Shown here: positions 57,468-64,000 of the stretch, piece after piece
Layout of the letters: every line of letters starts with the position of its first letter
Position numbering within the stretch: position 1 is the stretch's first letter
Origin: Noviherbaspirillum autotrophicum
GTDB taxonomy: Bacteria > Pseudomonadota > Gammaproteobacteria > Burkholderiales > Burkholderiaceae_D
Length of the DNA: 64,000 nt
Assembly (NCBI RefSeq): GCF_000818395.1
Contig: NZ_JWJG01000028.1
Coordinates: forward strand, 3,849,041-3,913,040
Direction: 5' to 3'
The notes under the pieces: generated by a model
What the model was told of the DNA's origin: nothing
What the model saw: the letters and a program-made list of their open reading frames with translations, nothing else
Database searches by the model: none
Made by a program: the position numbers and the translations under genes

Positions 57468-58688
57468 TCAGAACCAGTAGCCGACATTGAGCGTGAAGCC
57501 CTTGCTGCTGGCGGAATGCAGGTAGCTGGCGCCGGCGCGGAAGAAGCTGCGCGCCGAATTGGCACGCTTGTTGGTGCCGAGCGTTACGCCCAGTTCGTCA
57601 TAGCCCTGGTTGTACAGCTTGGTGCCGGTATAGCGGGTATCGATCAGTGAATACTCGATCGACATCTTCTTGCCGAATGCCGTCACCGGACGCGAATACA
57701 TCACGCCGTTGCGGAATACCGTGTTGGCGATGCCGGGATTGTAAGAGTAGTCGCCGGCGGTCAGCTTGAGCGTGCGATAGTGGCCGACCATGTTGCCGAT
57801 TGCGATATCGTAGCTCGGCTTGGTGAAGATATAGGTGCTGGCAATCGATGCGCCGACTGCCTGGCCCACCGCGCCCAAATCCCTCGATCCGGCCAGGCCG
57901 TAGTTGAGCGACGGCGTCAGGGTCCAGGCATCGTTCATCGGAAAACGGTACGATGCGCCGAAGCCGGCGGAATATGCCTTCGCGCCTTCGACCTCGGTGT
58001 AGCTCACCGGCAGGTTGAAGATCAGCTGGCGACGCGGGTCGATGTCCGAGCGGACGGTGTAGGAGAACGGAATGGCGAAGTTGTTGCTGTTGTTGCCGTT
58101 CTGGCGCAGCGAGGTGAAGCGCGCGCCGATACCGATCAGGTTGTTGACTTTCTCATTCGGAGCAGCACCGATATTCGTCGCCACATTGGAGAAACCGTTG
58201 GCAAAGTCATTGGCGACCATCTGGCCCATCAGGCTGTTCGGGTTGCCGGCGACCGGATCATCCGGCGACACTTCGGCCAGCTTCTTCATGATGCGGTTGA
58301 GGATGTCGCCGCCGTTCTTTTTCATGAAGTCGGAGAACTGCTCCTGGCTGGCATCGCGGGTCGTGCCGGTGAAGCTCTGCGTAATCCCGAGGGACGGCAC
58401 TGAAAATACCAGTGTGGTGGAGTTGGCTGTATACGAAACCGCCATCGGCAGGCCGCGAAAACCCAACGTCAAATTGGCCTGCGCAGTATCCGTGTAGTTT
58501 GAAAAACGCGACTGAAGATTTTCGTTCTTGAACGCATCCAGTGCGTCTTCCGCGGTTTTGAAGCTATACGACTGAGTCTGTGTTGTTCCGTAGGTCACCG
58601 TGCCATCGACGGTAAACAGATCAGCGGCGAAAGCCGGAACGGACGTGATTGCGGCACTTACGGCGAGCGCCAGCAGCTTGATACGCAT
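57468..58688 (-). CDS. Outer-membrane beta-barrel protein
   Basis: A 406-residue protein with signal peptide (VPAFA-AD). An N-terminal 150 residues (SYSFKTAEDALDAFKNENLQ, EQFSDFMKKNGGDILNRIM) precede a barrel-like second half of amphipathic strands (RRQLIFNLPVSYTEVEG, YSAGFGASYRFPM, WTLTPSLNYGLAGS), ending FTLNVGYWF with the C-terminal aromatic typical of Bam substrates. No named family. Upstream partner of the TPR-CHAT gene. Confidence 0.75.
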   Translation of the reverse strand: MRIKLLALAVSAAITSVPAFAADLFTVDGTVTYGTTQTQSYSFKTAEDALDAFKNENLQSRFSNYTDTAQANLTLGFRGLPMAVSYTANSTTLVFSVPSLGITQSFTGTTRDASQEQFSDFMKKNGGDILNRIMKKLAEVSPDDPVAGNPNSLMGQMVANDFANGFSNVATNIGAAPNEKVNNLIGIGARFTSLRQNGNNSNNFAIPFSYTVRSDIDPRRQLIFNLPVSYTEVEGAKAYSAGFGASYRFPMNDAWTLTPSLNYGLAGSRDLGAVGQAVGASIASTYIFTKPSYDIAIGNMVGHYRTLKLTAGDYSYNPGIANTVFRNGVMYSRPVTAFGKKMSIEYSLIDTRYTGTKLYNQGYDELGVTLGTNKRANSARSFFRAGASYLHSASSKGFTLNVGYWF

Positions 58689-58948
58689 TATTTCTCCCTT
58701 GGAAGTAAAGATGATGCCTGACCAATGAATGGCCGGCGCGACATTAATGGCCGCTTCTGCAGAGCGGTTTTCATGCACCTTCGCAACTCGAACCAAGGGC
58801 CGGAAGCGCATGAGAACCGTTCTCGTAACATCTTGTTACAGCAGGCGGTTTTATACCATGCGGAAATATTCATTTCCAGAAGAACATATTTACATATGGA
58901 AATGGTGTTGTATGGGGCGCACTGGTGTCACATTTTGTGGCAATTTAA

Positions 58949-58962
58949 TTTCCATATGGAAA
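58949..58962. promoter_or_regulatory. Perfect palindrome TTTCCATATGGAAA
   Basis: A 14-bp perfect palindrome in the 455-bp gap between the barrel gene and the erythromycin-esterase gene. A second partial copy, CATATGGAAA, is at 58893-58902, 56 bp away. It could be an operator for either divergent gene. The rest of the gap shows no gene. Confidence 0.5.
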
Positions 58963-59144
58963 CAAATTAATCTCGCCTGCACCTTCTCCCGCCCCACATC
59001 GCAGCCAGCTTTTCCCACGCCGATCCACGCTGAACTTTTGAACAAACGGGCGACCGAATACCGTGACGCCGGCGACATTTGCGCGTCCACGGAAGCCTCC
59101 GCACAGACGCGCCATCGGCGTAGCAACGATGCAAGAGGCAAGCT

Positions 59145-60524
59145 ATGTCTGACCATTCCATCCACGAAGCGCTGCGCCAGGAAGTTCATCCGATCGAGCG
59201 CGACGACGATTACGACTCCCTCATTGAACATCTCGGCGATGCGTCGATCGTGTTGCTAGGCGAAGCCACCCACGGCACGCGCGAGTTTTATCGCGCGCGT
59301 GCCGAAATCAGCAAGCATCTGATCACGAAAAAGGGGTTCGACGCGATTGCCGTCGAAGCGGACTGGCCGGATGCGCTACGCGTGAGCCGCTACGTACAGG
59401 GCTCCAGCCGCTACCATGTCAAACCCCGTTCCTCCCCTCCCGACATGCTGGCGGAAGAAGCGCTCGGCAACTTTCAGCGATTCCCGCAATGGATGTGGCG
59501 CAACACGGAAATCGTTGCGCTAGTCGACTGGCTGCGCACGCACAACCAGCAGATCGAGCAGGCCGAACGCCGGATCGGTTTTTACGGCCTTGACCTGTAC
59601 AGCCTGCGCAACTCGATGGATGCCGTGGTGCGCTACCTGTCGCAAGTCGATCCGGAAGCGGCCAAGCGTGCCCGTGCGCGCTATGGCTGCTTTGATCATC
59701 TGGCGGAAGACCCGCAGCGCTACGGATATGCAGCGACCTTCGGCATGAAAAAGGATTGCGAAGATGAAGTGGTGCGGCAACTGATCGAGCTGCAATCGGA
59801 CATGCAACGTCAGCTGGAAGGCCGGCTCGACGGCTTGCCGCAGTCCGAGATCGACGAGCTGTTTTACGCGCAGCAGAATGCGCGGGTGGCGCAAAATGCG
59901 GAAGCCTATTACCGATCCATGTTCCAGGGGCGCGACGAATCATGGAACCTGCGCGACACGCACATGGCCGACACCCTGCGCTTGCTGCGGGATCACGTCG
60001 CCAGGAGCAAGGGCAGCCGTGCCAAGGTCATCGTATGGGCGCACAACTCCCATATCGGCGACGCGAGAGCGACGGAGATGGGCGAACGCGGGCAGCTCAA
60101 CCTCGGTCAACTGGTACGCCAGCAGGCGGGCGACGACTGCTTCCTGCTCGGGTTCACCACCCACGCCGGAACGGTCACGGCGGCATCGGACTGGGACGCC
60201 CCGGCCGAACTGAAGACGGTGCGCCCTTCGGCGGCGGACAGCTTCGAGCGCCTGCTTCATCATGTCCACGCACCCGCCTTTTTCCTGCCGATTCGCGGAA
60301 TGCAGCGCGTGCAGGAACTGCTGGGCGAGCGCCGCATGGAGCGCGCCATCGGCGTAATCTACCTGCCCGAGACGGAGCGCGTGAGCCACTACTTCCATGC
60401 CTATATGGCACGGCAGTTCGACGCCGTCATCCATGTCGATCAGACGCATGCGCTGCAGCCGCTCGATCTCTCGCCGCACTGGACGCCTGGAGAAGTTCCC
60501 GAAACCTATCCGTACGGCGTATAG
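59145..60524 (+). CDS. Erythromycin esterase family protein
   Basis: A 459-residue soluble protein of the erythromycin-esterase/succinoglycan-type hydrolase family. Visible are LLGEATHGTREFYRARAEI, AVEADWPDA, the FYGLDLYSL segment, KVIVWAHNSHIGDARAT and a late family segment ending GVIYLPETERVSHYF. The conserved GEATHG and HNSH histidines are candidates for the active site. Despite the name, most members have unknown substrates, so resistance should not be assumed. Stands alone; no phosphoribosyltransferase partner. Confidence 0.9.
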   Translation: MSDHSIHEALRQEVHPIERDDDYDSLIEHLGDASIVLLGEATHGTREFYRARAEISKHLITKKGFDAIAVEADWPDALRVSRYVQGSSRYHVKPRSSPPDMLAEEALGNFQRFPQWMWRNTEIVALVDWLRTHNQQIEQAERRIGFYGLDLYSLRNSMDAVVRYLSQVDPEAAKRARARYGCFDHLAEDPQRYGYAATFGMKKDCEDEVVRQLIELQSDMQRQLEGRLDGLPQSEIDELFYAQQNARVAQNAEAYYRSMFQGRDESWNLRDTHMADTLRLLRDHVARSKGSRAKVIVWAHNSHIGDARATEMGERGQLNLGQLVRQQAGDDCFLLGFTTHAGTVTAASDWDAPAELKTVRPSAADSFERLLHHVHAPAFFLPIRGMQRVQELLGERRMERAIGVIYLPETERVSHYFHAYMARQFDAVIHVDQTHALQPLDLSPHWTPGEVPETYPYGV

Positions 60525-60568
60525 CGCATCCTTGAAAAGATGGTTGCGACATAGTAGCGTCCATCAAA

Positions 60569-60601
60569 CCGCCGCGTGGCAGTCAATCTGCCGTGCGGCG
60601 G
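60569..60601. terminator. Hairpin between convergent genes
   Basis: CCGCCGC-GT-GGCAG and CTGCC-GT-GCGGCGG form a 12-bp stem with an internal mismatch and a 5-base loop. It lies between the stops of the convergent esterase-family and Cache genes. No T-run is seen. Confidence 0.5.
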
Positions 60602-60617
60602 CCCCGATAGCCGACGT

Positions 60618-61076
60618 TTACTTGTAGATTCCGCAGCCGAGCAGGATGTCCTCGTATCGTTCGACATAAGTCGACTTGGGCTCGACTGCATTCGATACCG
60701 GATTGGGCCACTTGTAATCGACCCAGCCATGGCCCTTGGCACGGGCCACGTCGATGAACGACTTGACGATGAAATGGCCGTCGGCATCCTTGATGGCGCT
60801 GAGGTTCTTGCCGATCAGCTTGGGATTGGCGCCGTGCGCCTTGTTGTTGCCGCTCATGTCATACACCATGATGTACAGGTCGCGATCCTTGAACTGCCCG
60901 GACGGGTCGCTGAATTCGGCAAATGCCTTTTCCCGGCCATTGGCCTTGATGTAGGCAATCGCCTTTCTGACCAGCGCCACCGCTTCGTCCGCCGTACCGC
61001 GCTCGGCTGCGTCAACTGTCCCCTGAAAGCCGATAAGACACATGCACATCATTATCTTGCCAATTAATTTTTTCAT
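60618..61076 (-). CDS. Periplasmic single-Cache-domain protein
   Basis: A 152-residue secreted protein (signal peptide ending near TVDA-AE). It shows the single-Cache pattern: VALVRKAIAYIKANGREKAF, AEFSDPSGQFKDRDLYIMVY, GANPKLIGKN, HFIVKSFIDVARAKGHGWVD, YVERYEDILLGCGIY. Such free-standing Cache proteins bind small ligands, sometimes for a partner receptor. No receptor is adjacent. Confidence 0.87.
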   Translation of the reverse strand: MKKLIGKIMMCMCLIGFQGTVDAAERGTADEAVALVRKAIAYIKANGREKAFAEFSDPSGQFKDRDLYIMVYDMSGNNKAHGANPKLIGKNLSAIKDADGHFIVKSFIDVARAKGHGWVDYKWPNPVSNAVEPKSTYVERYEDILLGCGIYK

Positions 61077-61123
61077 TTTCGTCTCCCTGAATAGCCAGTG
61101 TTCCCCTCAATGGCTGTCTTCGG

Positions 61124-62656
61124 TTAAATACGGGTGCCCTTCTCCTTCCAATATGCATCGCGCAACTCACGCTTGAGAATCTTGCCCGCCGCGTTGCGCG
61201 GGAACTCGTCAATGATCGCCACCGCGCTCACGCGCTGATAGCGGGCACTGACACGGTCGTTGATCCAGTCACGCAACGCTTCGGCGTCGATCAAGCCGCG
61301 CTCCTTGAGCACGACGGCCGCCAGCGGCGTCTCGCCCCATTTTTCATGCGGAATCCCGAATACCGCCACTTCCTGCACCAGCGGATGGCGCACGACAATG
61401 TCTTCGATATCGCGCGGATAAATCTTCACGCCACCGCTGTCGATCATTTCCTTCTTGCGGTCGACCAGGTACAGATAACCGTCCTCGTCGGTGTAGCCGA
61501 GATCGCCGGTATAGAGCCAGCCATCGACCACCGCCTGCGCGGTCAGATCGGGGCGTTTGAAATAGCCGGGCATCAGCAAGGGGCCGCGACCGACGATCTC
61601 GCCGATCTCGTTGGACGCCGCTATGCGCCCGTCTTCCAGCATGATGCGCATGTCGGAAAACGGTGGCGGCACGCCGACCGAACCCTGCTTGCGCAGCGCG
61701 TCGTCGCGGTCGAGGATGGTCATAAAACCTTCCGTCAGCCCGTACAGTTCATAGAAGCGGCCAGGCAAATGCCGGTTCAGCCTTTCCTTGTGCTCGTTGT
61801 GCAGTGGCGCGCCGAGCGAGAGGATCATTTGCAGCGAACGCATCGCTTCCGGCTCGAAGCGCGGCGACGCCATCATGGCGACGATCTGCGACGGCACCAT
61901 CATCATGTGCGTCACCTTCTCGCGCTTGACCGTATCGATCAGGGCCTCGACGTCGAACTGCGGATGGAGGATGTAGGTGGCGCCGCTGTAAAAGCACGGC
62001 ATCAGCGTGGTGAATGCTCCGTTGAAGACGATGGAGCCGGTATGCAGCACGACCGCATCCGGCCCGATACGGAACGCATTGGCCAGCAGCGTGCCATAGT
62101 TGGCGCGGATGCGGTGCGTATGCACGATGCCCTTTGGCAGGCCGGTGGTGCCGCTGGTGTACATGATGTTGTAGACATCGTCGCCTACGAGGCCGGCATC
62201 CTGCGGCTCGGTTTCCGGTCCATCGGTGAAGCCTTCATAATGCAGATAACCGGCGGCGCCGCCATCGGTGAGCACGATACTACCGTCCACCATCTGCGGC
62301 AGCATGTGCCGCGCCTCGTCGACCACCGGGCGCAATGCCGAATTGGTAAACAGCAACACGGCATCGGAATCGCCCAGCAATCCGGCCAGTCCGGAACCAA
62401 GCAGCATCGGCGACAGGGGAACGACGACAACGCCCGTCTTTGCCGCCGCCCAGTAAATTTCAAGCAGCTCCAGGCAGTTGGGCAGCAGCGTGGCGATGCG
62501 CTGGCCCTTGCTCACGCCGTGCCGTTGCATCGCATTCGCCAGGCGGTTGACGCGACGGTTGAACGCGTCGTAGCGGAGGCGCTTTCCGCCGAAAATGACA
62601 GCCGGATGATGCGGCCGATAGCGGGCATGCCGCGTGATCAGGTTACCGATGTGCAT
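61124..62656 (-). CDS. Acyl-CoA synthetase (AMP-forming)
   Basis: A 510-residue adenylate-forming enzyme that activates a carboxylic acid to its CoA thioester. Core motifs are YTSGTTGLPKG (A3), YELYGLTEG (A5), GWLYTGDLGY (A7), DRKKEMIDSGGVKIYPRDIE (A8) and the catalytic Lys in AAGKILKREL (A10). Substrate (fatty or aromatic acid) cannot be read. It lies 40 bp after an ABC binding-protein gene of branched-chain type, so it may act on an imported acid. Confidence 0.92.
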   Translation of the reverse strand: MHIGNLITRHARYRPHHPAVIFGGKRLRYDAFNRRVNRLANAMQRHGVSKGQRIATLLPNCLELLEIYWAAAKTGVVVVPLSPMLLGSGLAGLLGDSDAVLLFTNSALRPVVDEARHMLPQMVDGSIVLTDGGAAGYLHYEGFTDGPETEPQDAGLVGDDVYNIMYTSGTTGLPKGIVHTHRIRANYGTLLANAFRIGPDAVVLHTGSIVFNGAFTTLMPCFYSGATYILHPQFDVEALIDTVKREKVTHMMMVPSQIVAMMASPRFEPEAMRSLQMILSLGAPLHNEHKERLNRHLPGRFYELYGLTEGFMTILDRDDALRKQGSVGVPPPFSDMRIMLEDGRIAASNEIGEIVGRGPLLMPGYFKRPDLTAQAVVDGWLYTGDLGYTDEDGYLYLVDRKKEMIDSGGVKIYPRDIEDIVVRHPLVQEVAVFGIPHEKWGETPLAAVVLKERGLIDAEALRDWINDRVSARYQRVSAVAIIDEFPRNAAGKILKRELRDAYWKEKGTRI

Positions 62657-62696
62657 TTGTCGTCTCTTCTGTTATTGGAATATTGAAAATCGCGTA

Positions 62697-63830
62697 CTAG
62701 CGCAGCAAGCGTCCGTCCTTACCGATGACTGTGATTTCGACGAAGCGCGAGCCGATCCGGTTGTCCGATGAAAAGTTCAAGGTGAAGCCGCCGACGTCGA
62801 ATGCGTGGAGCGATTCCAGTGCCTGGATGACTTTCTCGCGCGTCGGATTTGGCCCTGCGCGGCGCAATCCCTCGACCAGCACCTTGGCTCCGATAAATTC
62901 CTCCAGGCTGGCATACGACGGCTCTGTGCCGGGCGCATAGCGCTTCATCGCCTGCTGGTATTCCTTCACGATCGCGACCGTCGGCGAGTACGGATACGGC
63001 ATCACCTGCGCGATGCCGATGCCGCGTGCGTTGCTAGTGCCGATCAGGCGCGCCAGCTCCGTCGGATTGACAACCGATATATTGACCAGCTGCAGAATGG
63101 TTGCCGCCGCTCTGATCTGCTTGCTGAAGGCGGCGGTGCTCTTGTTTACCGAGATCATGATCACCGCCTGCGGATTGGCGGGGGCGATGGCGCGCACCGT
63201 CTGGGCAACCTCATCCGTGTTCTTTGCATAGGCACCGGTGGCTGCCACCTTCAGGTTGCGTTTTTTCAGCGCCGCTTCCACGCCGGCCAGCCCGGCCCTG
63301 CCAAACGGATCGTCCTGGTACATAACCGCGATGCTCGTCATGTTCAGCATTACCAGCTGATTGACGATGCCTTCCGTCTCGTCGGCATAACCGGCGCGGA
63401 TATGGAAGATGTAGGGATTGAACGGCTCGCGCAGCACTTCGCCGCCGGTATAGGGAGCAACCAGTGCGATCCCGGCCTGTTCCAGCACCTTCTGCGCCAG
63501 CAACTCTGCGACGTTGCCTGTGCCTGCAAAACCGATCAGCGCCAGTGCGCCGTCCTTGGCGATCACCTCTCTTGTCAGGCGCACCGTTTCCGCAACCTGG
63601 TAGCCGTCGTCCTTGACCACGTGACGGATCTTCCTTCCATGCACGCCACCGTGATCGTTCACGTAATCGAAATAGACTCTGGCCCCCAGCACCATATCCC
63701 TGCCGGTGTCTGCCAGCACGCCGCTCAACGGCGCTACCTGGCCAATCACCAGTTCCTCGGCGCTTGCTGAACCGCAGGCAAGGGACAATGCCAGGCACGC
63801 GCCAGCCAGGCGCGGGATGATGGCGAACAT
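62697..63830 (-). CDS. ABC transporter substrate-binding protein, branched-chain amino acid type
   Basis: A 377-residue periplasmic binding protein of the Leu/Ile/Val (peripla_BP_6) family. Signal peptide ends near GSASA-EE; the mature protein starts LVIGQVAPLSGVLADTGRDM and contains VNDHGGVHGRKI, AVMYQDDPFGRAG and YEAxLEEFIGAK-like LEEFIGAKVLVEGL. AGAGGG precedes the ATG. Four bases after the permease stop. With an acyl-CoA synthetase downstream, an organic-acid or aromatic ligand is possible. Confidence 0.92.
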   Translation of the reverse strand: MFAIIPRLAGACLALSLACGSASAEELVIGQVAPLSGVLADTGRDMVLGARVYFDYVNDHGGVHGRKIRHVVKDDGYQVAETVRLTREVIAKDGALALIGFAGTGNVAELLAQKVLEQAGIALVAPYTGGEVLREPFNPYIFHIRAGYADETEGIVNQLVMLNMTSIAVMYQDDPFGRAGLAGVEAALKKRNLKVAATGAYAKNTDEVAQTVRAIAPANPQAVIMISVNKSTAAFSKQIRAAATILQLVNISVVNPTELARLIGTSNARGIGIAQVMPYPYSPTVAIVKEYQQAMKRYAPGTEPSYASLEEFIGAKVLVEGLRRAGPNPTREKVIQALESLHAFDVGGFTLNFSSDNRIGSRFVEITVIGKDGRLLR

Positions 63831-63834
63831 GGCC

Positions 63835-64000
63835 TCAGCCCTCTGCCGTCTTGACCACCGGCGCGTGCAGCGGGACCGGCGCCGGCTTGACCCTTTTGCC
63901 AAACGCGGCCAGCTCGCCCACGATGCCGCGCCGGAACAGCAGCACGCAAACGATGAAGATGAAGCCGGTGACGATGGTGACCGACTCGCCGATCGAGCGG
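63835..64000 (-). CDS. Branched-chain amino acid type ABC permease, C-terminal end
   Basis: The last 55 codons of a membrane permease whose start lies beyond the window. It reads VTIVTGFIFIVCVLLFRRG (a last transmembrane helix and the family's FRRGIVG step) and then a Pro/Val-rich cytoplasmic tail ending VVKTAEG. Position in front of the binding-protein gene fits LivM. Confidence 0.75.
   Translation of the reverse strand, partial: RSIGESVTIVTGFIFIVCVLLFRRGIVGELAAFGKRVKPAPVPLHAPVVKTAEG

Noticed and set aside
59145..60524. An antibiotic resistance gene (erythromycin esterase)
   Set aside because: Family membership is clear, but most members of this family are not known to hydrolyse macrolides; no resistance call is justified.
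61346..62686. A 446-codon plus-strand open frame
   Set aside because: Antisense to the acyl-CoA synthetase gene and without domain character.

Overview
The window is high-GC DNA from a beta-proteobacterium, most likely Burkholderiales and perhaps Oxalobacteraceae. This is inferred from the sdhCDA / GntR / mdh / citE-like / acnA arrangement, a DUF2863 protein and the general protein character. I could run no database search. All family names come from reading motifs.

Bases 1-9400 hold a tricarboxylic-acid-cycle block. sdhC-sdhD-sdhA and a GntR/HutC-type regulator lie on the minus strand. Diverging from them are mdh, a HpcH/HpaI-type lyase, a MliC-like periplasmic protein, acnA and a 51-residue membrane peptide. 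Bases 9600-12500 carry DUF2863, a CYTH-fold protein and an M14 carboxypeptidase.

Bases 12800-31900 are one long minus-strand signalling block. It contains a Cache/PAS sensor kinase with a NarL-type regulator. Next comes a complete alternative chemosensory operon: MCP-like protein, CheY, STAS, CheA, MCP, CheW, CheR, CheD, hemerythrin-hybrid kinase, receiver and CheB. A globin-coupled GGDEF-EAL protein closes the block. Two unrelated oxygen-binding folds (hemerythrin and globin) occur in it, suggesting oxygen or redox sensing.

Bases 32207-46148 are an integrated P4-like element in the 3' end of an intact tRNA-Pro(GGG). It is bounded by 91-bp direct repeats that differ at three positions, and tandem TGTAGGGGTAAA repeats lie near each end. 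It has a tyrosine integrase, an AlpA-like regulator, a DUF3987-type primase/helicase, several small replication-module genes and a PEP-CTERM protein. Next to the integrase is a cargo cassette of caspase-fold lipoprotein, CHASE2 membrane protein and secreted protein. A third, decayed copy of the same tRNA end lies near 12588, in the same orientation, so the chemosensory block may be an older insertion at the same target.

Bases 46238-58688 hold the most unusual chromosomal region. An eight-gene minus-strand operon encodes two secreted proteins built of 31-residue curlin-like repeats, a CsgG-like lipoprotein with peptidoglycan-binding and DUF4384-like parts, a DUF2807 adhesin-like protein, two small secreted proteins, an SH3 lipoprotein and a secreted caspase with a BON-like domain. 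Beside it are an OmpA-family protein, a secreted HELSH metallopeptidase-like protein, a TPR-CHAT protease and an outer-membrane barrel. This looks like a curli-related surface system coupled to caspase-fold proteases. Three caspase-superfamily proteins fall within about 23 kb.

Bases 59145-64000 return to ordinary genes: an erythromycin-esterase family protein, a periplasmic Cache protein, an acyl-CoA synthetase, and a branched-chain amino-acid type ABC binding protein with the end of its permease.
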